Source: MB-PLM-2 sp964385715 (GTDB taxonomy: Bacteria; Planctomycetota; Planctomycetia; Pirellulales; UBA7805). From it: a stretch of DNA of 9,602 nucleotides. Location of the stretch: NCBI GenBank assembly GCA_964385715.1, contig CAYLRE010000185.1:1-9602 (forward strand), in the 5' to 3' direction. Below the pieces are notes generated by a model. It was not told the origin of the DNA, did not search any database, and was given only the letters and a program-made list of their open reading frames with translations. Position numbers and translations under genes: made by a program. Below are positions 1-4,994 of the stretch, in pieces (position 1 is the stretch's first letter; every line of letters starts with the position of its first letter).

Positions 1-168
1 GCTGGTCTTCTGCGGCCGCGTCGTGAAGTGCGTTGAACAGCCCCATCGCCAGTCGATTTCGAACGTTGTCGTCGTCGGGATGTTGGTTGGCAAGTTGTCG
101 CAGTTCGTCCAGTAGGGCGGGCTGATCTTCTACGGTCGCGTCGTGAAGTGCGTTGACCAGTCCCATCG
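1..168 (-). repeat. 120-bp-period direct repeat coding for 40-residue TPR-like units
   Basis: Bases 1-48 and 121-168 match at 43 of 48 positions, exactly 120 bp apart, and both code on the minus strand for GL-NALHDA--EDQ. The array continues past the left edge, so copy number cannot be read here. High nucleotide identity between neighbouring units suggests recent duplication or gene conversion within the sensor part of the STAND gene. Confidence 0.85.
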
Positions 169-1660
169 ATACAATGATCGCGATCTCTGGATAAGCATCG
201 GTTAGCTTTCGATTCGCGTCGATTCGCTCCGAGGCGCGGCCATAGGATTCCGCCGCTTGTCCCAGCATGGAGCTCGCCGTATTGCAAAGGTTTACGTAAC
301 CGGCCCCCAGTTTCAGCTGATTCGCCGCGCTCTTCATGGCGCTTAATGTCGCGGCGTAGGGCAACGTACTAAGATCCACGTCGCGGATTTCGCCTGCCAG
401 GGCGATGATGATTGCATGCGCCTCTTCAGTACAGTAGCCGCCATATTCTGCAACGCAGAATTTTTGGGCGACTTCGTAGCGGGACGTGTGGCCGATCGAG
501 GGATAATCATCCCGGATCAAGAAGTCCGCTTGTTTGAGTGATGAGAGTTGGCCTCGCCAGTTCTCGGATACGACGATCGAAGCTATGTCGCTCCAGATCG
601 AGTTAGCCGGGAACTCCGGAAGGAGTGCGAGACGCAAGGCTACGCGAAACAGTTCGTCGTCTGTTGTTCGCAGCCTTTCAAGGATCACCGGTATTTCTCG
701 GTATCGTAAGACACGGGCATCGTTGGCCAGTTGCTCAAGTGCCTCTTGGGAATCGGGGATCGGTATCTCCTGCGTCCATCGTGCTAGGGTTGCCGGATTG
801 CCTGCGATCTGTGCCATCAGCCAATCGCCGTCGATTTCCTTTGTCACCGGCACATGCTGATGTAGGAATTGAAGCAGCTGGTCGCGTTCCTCGTCGCCAA
901 GTTCAATTGGTCGCAGCGAGTGCTGCTCCACACGAGCACTGATCGCGCACAATGCCTGGGCCTGCTGGTAAGCCACGTCTTCCGCTTCCGTTGCGGCCGG
1001 TTCACGCACGGCGATCAGGAAGTGACAGTCTACCCAGTCGGTGAGATTCTTAAGAAACAGGTTGAGATTGGCGACCTCAAGTCGCGAATCTGGCGACTGA
1101 TCGAGGGCATCGAAAATCAGCAGGCATTTCTTTTCCGACAGCAATCCTGCACATTCGAGCACATCGCGGGATTGATCGTAGGCAAGCCGTTTGAGGCTGA
1201 TGCCGCCGGTTTTTAGTTCGTTGTTTGCATCAATCAGCCCACGTAAAAACGACTTGATGGAAGCTCCGAGCGTCCCGGAAGGATCGTATGCCTTTGAGGC
1301 AGGTGCAAAGATCTCAGCAGCGCCATTTCCCAGGTGCTCAATCACTCTGCCTTTGTGCTGCTGCCACAGCATCTGTGCCTGTTCGGCGTAACTCGAGTCG
1401 GCCAGCCAATTCTTGTAGAGATCTTCTAGACTGCGCAGCATCAGATCGGGTTCTTGTCCCGAGGACTCGCAATAGCCGACAAGATGAGTCTGTTCATCTG
1501 CAGAAAGAGCGCGAAGCTGATCGCGGAGCTGCCGGAGGAGCCGAGACTTGCCCATCTGCGGACGAGCCGAAACGACCGTGACGCCTGAATGCTGGATCCT
1601 CTCCGAGAGGTAATCGAGGTCCGACTGCCGCCCGAAGAAGGGGATTTCTTCAACGCTCAT
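1..1660 (-). CDS. STAND-family signalling NTPase with C-terminal TPR-like repeats (3' end outside window)
   Basis: At least 553 codons are open and no stop is reached at the left edge. Seen: an N-terminal FFGRQSDLDYL segment (residues 8-18), the entry motif of STAND/AAA-like ATPases; a Walker A loop ARPQMGKS (32-39, Lys38); a Walker B strand CLLIFDALDQ (Asp184, Asp187); a GNP (287-289) in the place of the NB-ARC/STAND GxP motif; then helical sequence and, from about residue 499, a 40-residue repeat (MGL-NALHDA--EDQ, again from 539) that looks like TPR-type superhelical repeats. Known for the family: such proteins are ATP-switched oligomerising scaffolds in which the C-terminal repeats sense a ligand. 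No effector domain precedes the ATPase, since the FGR motif starts at residue 9, so output would need a C-terminal module or a partner. ATG 1658-1660 is the first ATG; a weak GGAA lies about 10 nt upstream. The frame stays open about 32 codons further upstream but without an ATG. Inference: a regulatory, conflict or defence sensor. The family call is firm; the role is not. Confidence 0.85.
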   Translation of the reverse strand, partial: MSVEEIPFFGRQSDLDYLSERIQHSGVTVVSARPQMGKSRLLRQLRDQLRALSADEQTHLVGYCESSGQEPDLMLRSLEDLYKNWLADSSYAEQAQMLWQQHKGRVIEHLGNGAAEIFAPASKAYDPSGTLGASIKSFLRGLIDANNELKTGGISLKRLAYDQSRDVLECAGLLSEKKCLLIFDALDQSPDSRLEVANLNLFLKNLTDWVDCHFLIAVREPAATEAEDVAYQQAQALCAISARVEQHSLRPIELGDEERDQLLQFLHQHVPVTKEIDGDWLMAQIAGNPATLARWTQEIPIPDSQEALEQLANDARVLRYREIPVILERLRTTDDELFRVALRLALLPEFPANSIWSDIASIVVSENWRGQLSSLKQADFLIRDDYPSIGHTSRYEVAQKFCVAEYGGYCTEEAHAIIIALAGEIRDVDLSTLPYAATLSAMKSAANQLKLGAGYVNLCNTASSMLGQAAESYGRASERIDANRKLTDAYPEIAIIVSMGLVNALHDATVEDQPALLDELRQLANQHPDDDNVRNRLAMGLFNALHDAAAEDQ

Positions 1661-1934
1661 GGAATCAGTTCCGCGGATGTAGTTGATCGAATGCAGGCAG
1701 AACGCGGGATTTCGCTCGGGAATTAGCCGATGCCCGATGCGTAAGCGGACTGATGTCGCGCGTTAGACCTTGGATCACCCTGACTGCCACTTTTACAGCA
1801 TTCTGCGGCCGAACCTCATTCTCATTGCGAGCGGCAGGGACAGACAGGAATGCGTGCTGTGGAGTCAGTTTACCCTTTGCGGCAGTGCCGAGGCAACCGT
1901 TTCGAGTCGGATCGATGGCTAGGAAAAACGGTTC

Positions 1935-2018
1935 ATGCGGGCCACCGCCGAACTGCTTGCCTGCTTCGAGTCGATCGGGGCCTATCACTCGGTCTGGGAA
2001 GAGGAGCTGGAAGAGTAA
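1935..2018 (+). CDS. Possible small protein of 27 residues, or remnant of a larger gene
   Basis: The ORF begins MRATAELLACF and ends VWEEELEE, then TAA. Codon third positions are strongly G/C (about 21 of 26) and the composition is that of an ordinary soluble helical protein, unlike the arginine-, serine- and cysteine-rich shadow frames around it. An AGGA at 1921-1924 could act as a ribosome site 10 nt before the ATG. An in-frame TAG at 1920-1922 closes the frame upstream, and the frame before it (ending in SSRIDG) does not look coding. The palindrome at 2089-2102 followed by TTTTT lies 70 bp downstream and could end the transcript. It is either a true short gene divergent from the STAND gene or the degraded tail of an older gene. 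I recognise no family. Confidence 0.3.
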   Translation: MRATAELLACFESIGAYHSVWEEELEE

Positions 2019-2088
2019 CGTCTGCCGTCGCTTTGCTAGACGTGCCGACGTCGATATGTCGCCAACCTCTCTTGCCTAAGCGAAGACT

Positions 2089-2102
2089 GTCCGAATTCGG
2101 AC
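2089..2102. promoter_or_regulatory. Perfect 14-bp palindrome GTCCGAATTCGGAC
   Basis: The sequence equals its own reverse complement over 14 bp. It shares the half-site TGTCCG with a second palindrome that starts 53 bp further on. It could be a dimeric regulator's operator. Read on the + strand it is also a 5-bp stem with an AATT loop followed by GGGTTTTT, so a weak intrinsic terminator is a real alternative. Confidence 0.45.
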
Positions 2103-2140
2103 GGGTTTTTCCTTGCTGACCGTGGAATGCGGCCGCAGGT

Positions 2141-2156
2141 TGTCCGGAATCGGACA
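2141..2156. promoter_or_regulatory. Palindrome TGTCCG-GAAT-CGGACA, second operator-like site
   Basis: Perfect 6-bp arms flank a 4-bp centre. It matches the 2089-2102 site in arm sequence and arm spacing, with the two sites 53 bp apart (about five helical turns, so on the same DNA face). It has no T-run after it, so the terminator explanation open to the first site does not fit. The bound regulator is unknown. Confidence 0.4.
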
Positions 2157-2258
2157 GGGTATCTGTTTCTCGCCGCCGCGTTAACCACTTCTGAGCGACG
2201 ACTTGCGTGCATTCTTCAGGAGCACGTCGAAGCGGCGCGCGGCGGATTGCTCCGGCCC

Positions 2259-2735
2259 TCACCTTAGCAGCGCAAACTCTTGCCCGGCTGGGCCGAGGTC
2301 GTAGCTGACGCTCTCGCGCCCGTCACTCTTGAGCCCGTCACTCTTGAGCCCGTCACTCTTGAGCCCGTCACTCTTGAGGCGTCGCGAGACATTCTCACGA
2401 CGTGTAGGCCGGTTTATGTCGTTCGACTGTTCGCTGCCGCCGAACGTTTGGCCCCCGCCGGCCTGTTCTTCCGACGTGTCCGGGGGCAGTAGTTCCTCAC
2501 GCATCAGCTTGACCGACTCGGGTGCTTCGACGGTCAGCACGACGCGGCTCTGCTTGATTTTCACACGCAGCACCATCTGCACGTCGTGGGGAAGAAGTAC
2601 CTCGCCCCCTTCGATTTCGTCGTAACCGGTCGAGGTCCCATCGTATGACCCGTCCTGAGCGCGAAGGCCTGCAAAAGAGGCCACAATTGCTTCGCCGTCG
2701 CGGCGTGAAATCACGAGTCGCTTGTTTTCGTCCAT
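2259..2735 (-). CDS. csrA: CsrA-like carbon storage regulator with internal insertion and repetitive tail
   Basis: The 158-residue product opens with RLVISRRDGEAI (6-17), aligning with MLILTRRVGETL of E. coli CsrA, and later has VLRVKIKQSRVVLTVEAPESV followed by MREELL (55-83), aligning with the last CsrA strands (NAPKEVSVHREEI). The RNA-contacting arginines are kept: Arg11 (E. coli Arg6) and Arg79 (Arg44). CsrA is normally about 60 residues and dimerises to bind GGA motifs in mRNA leaders, blocking or stabilising translation. Here an extra acidic, Gly-rich stretch (about 21-44) sits between the first and second strands, and an about 75-residue tail follows the core, with four LKSDG units (120-139). 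ATG 2733-2735 has a good GGAGGGAG ribosome site. That GGA-rich site is also what CsrA binds, so self-repression is plausible (inference). Family call strong; RNA targets unknown. Confidence 0.85.
   Translation of the reverse strand: MDENKRLVISRRDGEAIVASFAGLRAQDGSYDGTSTGYDEIEGGEVLLPHDVQMVLRVKIKQSRVVLTVEAPESVKLMREELLPPDTSEEQAGGGQTFGGSEQSNDINRPTRRENVSRRLKSDGLKSDGLKSDGLKSDGRESVSYDLGPAGQEFALLR
2319..2378 (-). repeat. Minisatellite: four perfect 15-bp units (CCCGTCACTCTTGAG on +), coding LKSDG x4
   Basis: The four units at 2319-2333, 2334-2348, 2349-2363 and 2364-2378 are identical. Fifteen bases keep the reading frame, so copy-number change by slippage would alter the tail of the CsrA-like protein by five residues per unit without a frameshift. 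The lack of any base difference between copies suggests a young or actively homogenised array. Confidence 0.97.
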
Positions 2736-2797
2736 GGTTATGTCTCCCTCCGTGGTAACCGATTCTTCCTGCCTGTTTTCTTGTCGAGATCGCCGTG

Positions 2798-2810
2798 CCC
2801 AATTATTGGG
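2798..2810. promoter_or_regulatory. Palindrome CCCAATTATTGGG upstream of csrA-like gene
   Basis: Perfect 6-bp arms (CCCAAT/ATTGGG) flank one central T, 63-75 bp before the csrA start codon. On the minus strand it contains AATAAT, which could be a -10 element, so a bound repressor would block polymerase directly. I could not find a good -35, so the promoter reading is weak. Confidence 0.35.
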
Positions 2811-2827
2811 GCAAGGGAATGACGCTG

Positions 2828-2906
2828 CGGATGTATCCGGATGTCACTCCTGCTTGCCTGGTTTGGCGGCCGATCTGTCGAGCGATTGGCGGCCGGATGT
2901 TATCCG
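2828..2906. promoter_or_regulatory. Pair of related palindromes CGGAT-GT-ATCCG and CGGAT-GTT-ATCCG
   Basis: The first copy is 2828-2839 and the second 2894-2906; both have perfect CGGAT/ATCCG arms and differ by one central base. They lie about 95 and 160 bp upstream of the csrA-like start. Two copies of the same site suggest binding of one regulator. Each also carries GGATGT, the core of the CsrA RNA-binding consensus, if the + strand is transcribed. Confidence 0.4.
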
Positions 2907-3243
2907 ATCGTTCGTGATTCCAGGTACATGCCTGCCGCAACGTTCAATCGCGGGGCAGAGCATAGCAAGGCGTCTGCAAAGCTCCAACATCAGTTTCTGC
3001 ATCCGGGACGTTTTTTAAACGCATCTGGAATCACTGCTGTCAGCGGCTGTGATGCATCCTTGCGGAATCTCTTCTGGAAACCGATTCGGGGATGCAGATA
3101 TGTCATTCGCCCGTCGGTGGTCGTTGGCGTTCTTTGAGCGACAAAAACAGGCGAAACCAACGTCGCGGCTGAGTTGGCGGAGTCTGCTAGCACTGCGGTT
3201 CTACTCGTTTTGAAATAGATGCGGGCGGGATGTTTGAGTGCTG

Positions 3244-3273
3244 TTGACAGCTCTGCATCCCATCGCGTAACTT
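3244..3273 (+). promoter_or_regulatory. Possible sigma-70-type promoter for the 3310 gene
   Basis: TTGACA at 3244-3249 is an exact -35 consensus. The best -10 at 18-bp spacing is TAACTT (3268-3273), only 3 of 6. A better GATACT sits at 3279 but at an unsuitable spacing. The predicted leader would be about 30 nt. Suggestive only. Confidence 0.25.
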
Positions 3274-3309
3274 GCTGCGATACTACGGCACTTTCAAGGA
3301 AAGACCTCC

Positions 3310-4047
3310 ATGTCAGCGGATGACACTGTCGCCCCAGAAAGAGGCGTCGTAGCGGCTACGGACAATCCTCCCCCGCTACCCGATGCTTCTCATCGAAATG
3401 TGATTCTCACGCTGCACGCAGTTCGTGGTGCCAAGCGAGGCGTGAAGATCACCGACCAGTGGCTGAAGACCGAGAACGGAGTCGGTCAGGATAAGCAGGC
3501 TTCGCGTCTGTTGCGATTTCTGAATCTGGTCGATGCTCGCAAGAAACTTCGTGCCGATGTAGTCGCTGCCTGTAGTGACTGGGAGGTCTTTCGAGGACTG
3601 CTGGTCGACCGCGTCCTCTCAGGGTGTGAAAGAATCGGGCTCACCAAGACCGAGGCCGAATGTTTTTCGGCCGGATCCTGGGAAGTGTTTCAGGCGGCAC
3701 TGGAATCTTCGCCAGCGGTTGCCAGTCGCAAGAGCCGTAGCCAGGGCTACATCATTTCCTGCTTTCGCGAATTGGCCGACATCTGCGAGATGGACGAAGA
3801 TTCGTTCCAGGCAGAGGTGTCGAGCTTCGCTTTCTCTGCCGGCAGCAAGAGCACGCGTTCGCTGAGTCCGCGTGAAGATGAGGACGAGGTACGCGATCAC
3901 GAGTGCACCCTGCAATTCGGCACGCAGGATGCCCAGGAGATGATCTCTGCCCGTATTTCTTTCAGCCGCCCGATCCGTCCCGGCGATTATCGCCGACTGG
4001 CTCAGATTCTGCAGGCGATGGACGTGCCGGCGGAAGTGGCCCGGTAG
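3310..4047 (+). CDS. Hypothetical protein, 245 residues, soluble, function unknown
   Basis: I do not recognise this protein with confidence. There is no signal peptide or membrane segment, so it is predicted cytoplasmic. Residues 1-27 are Pro/Ala-rich and probably disordered. About 30-165 is helical: a possible winged-helix-like start (GVKITDQWLK, then ASRLLRFLNLVD), an FRGLLVDRVLSGCERIG helix, and later SRKSRSQGYIISCFRELADIC. This order loosely recalls DUF5343-type proteins, but that is a guess from pattern. An acidic linker (LSPREDEDEVRD, about 188-199) leads to a C-terminal beta-then-helix piece, ISARISFSRPIRPGDYRRLAQILQAMD, resembling short C-terminal modules seen in many bacterial regulators. 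GGAAAG at 3298-3303, 6 nt before the ATG, is the ribosome site. The base pattern is clearly coding. It stands alone on its strand until tpx, 265 bp on. Confidence 0.8.
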   Translation: MSADDTVAPERGVVAATDNPPPLPDASHRNVILTLHAVRGAKRGVKITDQWLKTENGVGQDKQASRLLRFLNLVDARKKLRADVVAACSDWEVFRGLLVDRVLSGCERIGLTKTEAECFSAGSWEVFQAALESSPAVASRKSRSQGYIISCFRELADICEMDEDSFQAEVSSFAFSAGSKSTRSLSPREDEDEVRDHECTLQFGTQDAQEMISARISFSRPIRPGDYRRLAQILQAMDVPAEVAR

Positions 4048-4253
4048 CGATTCGCTTTGCGGTTAGCGATCGGATTGTGGTTTCGCGTCAACATTTGGCC
4101 TCTTTTCCGAATCTTAGTAACCGCTCAAGGCCGTTCTGAGCCGCGATATGTCGGCGGCGGGTCTCTTGCTAATTCTGCCTTGGCCCTAGATCATGGGGGA
4201 TTCGCACGGCCGCCAGGTAGGGCGCCACAGGTGGGACGACAGATGAACCATCA

Positions 4254-4273
4254 CCCGCACGTGCGTGTGCGGG
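4254..4273 (+). promoter_or_regulatory. Inverted repeat CCCGCAC-N6-GTGCGGG in the tpx leader
   Basis: Perfect 7-bp GC-rich arms surround the hexamer GTGCGT, 39 bp before the tpx start codon. It could form a stable hairpin in the tpx mRNA leader or serve as an operator for a peroxide-responsive repressor. It has no T-run, so it is not a terminator for the gene before it. Nothing in the sequence decides between RNA and DNA function. Confidence 0.35.
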
Positions 4274-4312
4274 GTTTCATAGCTACGAAGAAACGAGAAC
4301 AGGAGAAACGTT

Positions 4313-4834
4313 ATGTCACGTGCAGGAGCAGTTACGTTCAAGGGAAATCCGCTCACGCTGGCCGGTTCGGCTGTGGAAGCTGGTCAGGACGCCCCCGAGT
4401 TCACGCTACACGCCTTTGAAGATGGTGCCATGAACGCCATCACTTTGGCCGACGTGAAGGGCAAGCCGACCATTCTCAGCGTCGTGCCGTCGCTCGACAC
4501 CCCGGTCTGCCAGGTGCAGACGAAGAATTTTAACCAGGAGCTAGGCGCTCTGGGTGATTCGGTCAATGCGTTGACCGTCAGCCTGGACCTGCCGTTCGCC
4601 ATGGCCCGCTTCTGTGGTGCGGAAGATGTCACCAACATTCGCTCGGCTAGCGACTATCAAGATCGCAACTTCGGCAACGGCTGGGGCATGTTGATCGAAG
4701 AGCTGAAGATCCTCGCCCGCGGCGTGTTCGTACTCGACGCTGACGGCAAGGTGGCCTACGCCCAGGTCGTTTCGGAAGTGACGGACGAGCCGAATTACGA
4801 GCCGGCTTTGGCGGCGCTCAAGGGCTTGCTCTAA
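4313..4834 (+). CDS. tpx: Thiol peroxidase (atypical 2-Cys peroxiredoxin, Tpx type)
   Basis: The 173-residue product aligns end to end with E. coli Tpx (168). It reduces hydrogen peroxide and alkyl hydroperoxides using electrons from thioredoxin. The peroxidatic site PSLDTPVC gives Cys66 with Thr63 (E. coli Cys61 and Thr58), the resolving site ARFCGAE gives Cys101 (E. coli Cys95), and Arg136 in LARGVFVLD corresponds to the active-site Arg133. The N-terminal VTFKGNPLTL hairpin and the C-terminal VSEVTDEPNYEPALAAL are also typical. No signal peptide, so cytoplasmic. AGGAG at 4301-4305, 7 nt before ATG, fixes the start. It is preceded by a 265-bp gap and followed by strong hairpins, so it is probably transcribed alone; the hairpin at 4254-4273 may regulate it. 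Nothing in the protein is odd. Confidence 0.96.
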   Translation: MSRAGAVTFKGNPLTLAGSAVEAGQDAPEFTLHAFEDGAMNAITLADVKGKPTILSVVPSLDTPVCQVQTKNFNQELGALGDSVNALTVSLDLPFAMARFCGAEDVTNIRSASDYQDRNFGNGWGMLIEELKILARGVFVLDADGKVAYAQVVSEVTDEPNYEPALAALKGLL

Positions 4835-4844
4835 GCGAGCGACG

Positions 4845-4868
4845 CGCCCGCTATTTTGGTAGCGGGCG
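4845..4868 (+). terminator. Hairpin after tpx, probable terminator
   Basis: CGCCCGCTA (4845-4853) and TAGCGGGCG (4860-4868) form a perfect 9-bp stem with a TTTTGG loop, starting 10 bp after the tpx stop. Only TT follows the stem, so it may act with the next hairpin rather than alone. Confidence 0.6.
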
Positions 4869-4898
4869 TTGAGCTTTGAAAATCAAGGCGTGAAAATC

Positions 4899-4947
4899 AA
4901 ACAGCCGAGGTGGTCCGGGGGATGATGCCCAGACGCCTCGGCTGTTT
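4899..4947. terminator. Bidirectional terminator between convergent tpx and porin genes
   Basis: AAACAGCCGAGG (4899-4910) pairs perfectly with CCTCGGCTGTTT (4936-4947), a 12-bp stem with a 25-nt loop. On the + strand it ends in TTTT; on the minus strand the stem is followed by TTTGATTTTC. The convergent layout (tpx from the left, porin stop at 4995 from the right) fits a shared two-way terminator. Confidence 0.75.
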
Positions 4948-4994
4948 TCGTAGGGAGAGGAGGATTTTCCCGGGGTACGTCTCGTGGAGTCGCC

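Larger units (their letters stand above)
1661..2258. other. Intergenic region upstream of the STAND gene
   Basis: About 600 bp lie between the end of the csrA-like gene and the start of the STAND gene, both on the minus strand. No long ORF here has recognisable protein content. What can be seen is a possible 27-codon ORF on the + strand (1935-2018) and two related palindromes at 2089-2102 and 2141-2156. A gap this long, with operator-like sites, argues against co-transcription of csrA with the STAND gene. No clear sigma-70 or sigma-54 promoter for the STAND gene was found by eye. Confidence 0.6.
2736..3309. other. Divergent intergenic region between csrA-like gene and hypothetical gene
   Basis: This 574-bp region holds no ORF with protein-like content on either strand. 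It contains a 13-bp palindrome at 2798-2810, two near-identical palindromes at 2828-2839 and 2894-2906, a direct repeat TTGGCGGCCG at 2863-2872 and 2886-2895, four copies of GGATGT on the + strand (2829, 2839, 2895, 3228), and a possible promoter at 3244-3273. Most of these lie within 165 bp of the csrA start and probably control it. Confidence 0.6.

Noticed and set aside
1665..1988. 107-codon minus-strand frame just upstream of the STAND gene
   Set aside because: No ribosome site or family resemblance; Arg/Pro/Asn-rich shadow-like composition; it is antisense to the better small ORF at 1935-2018.
2219..2253. Inverted repeat GGAGCA...TGCTCC just after the csrA-like gene, as a terminator
   Set aside because: Only 6-bp outer arms, a GC-rich 23-nt interior without clean pairing and no T-run on the minus strand.
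2319..2378. CRISPR array
   Set aside because: The 15-bp units are adjacent without spacers and lie in frame inside a protein-coding gene.
1..2735. csrA-like gene and STAND gene as one operon
   Set aside because: Same strand, but nearly 600 bp apart with operator-like palindromes between them.
4057..4419. 120-codon + strand frame overlapping tpx
   Set aside because: It overlaps the well-supported tpx start in another frame and has no recognisable content.
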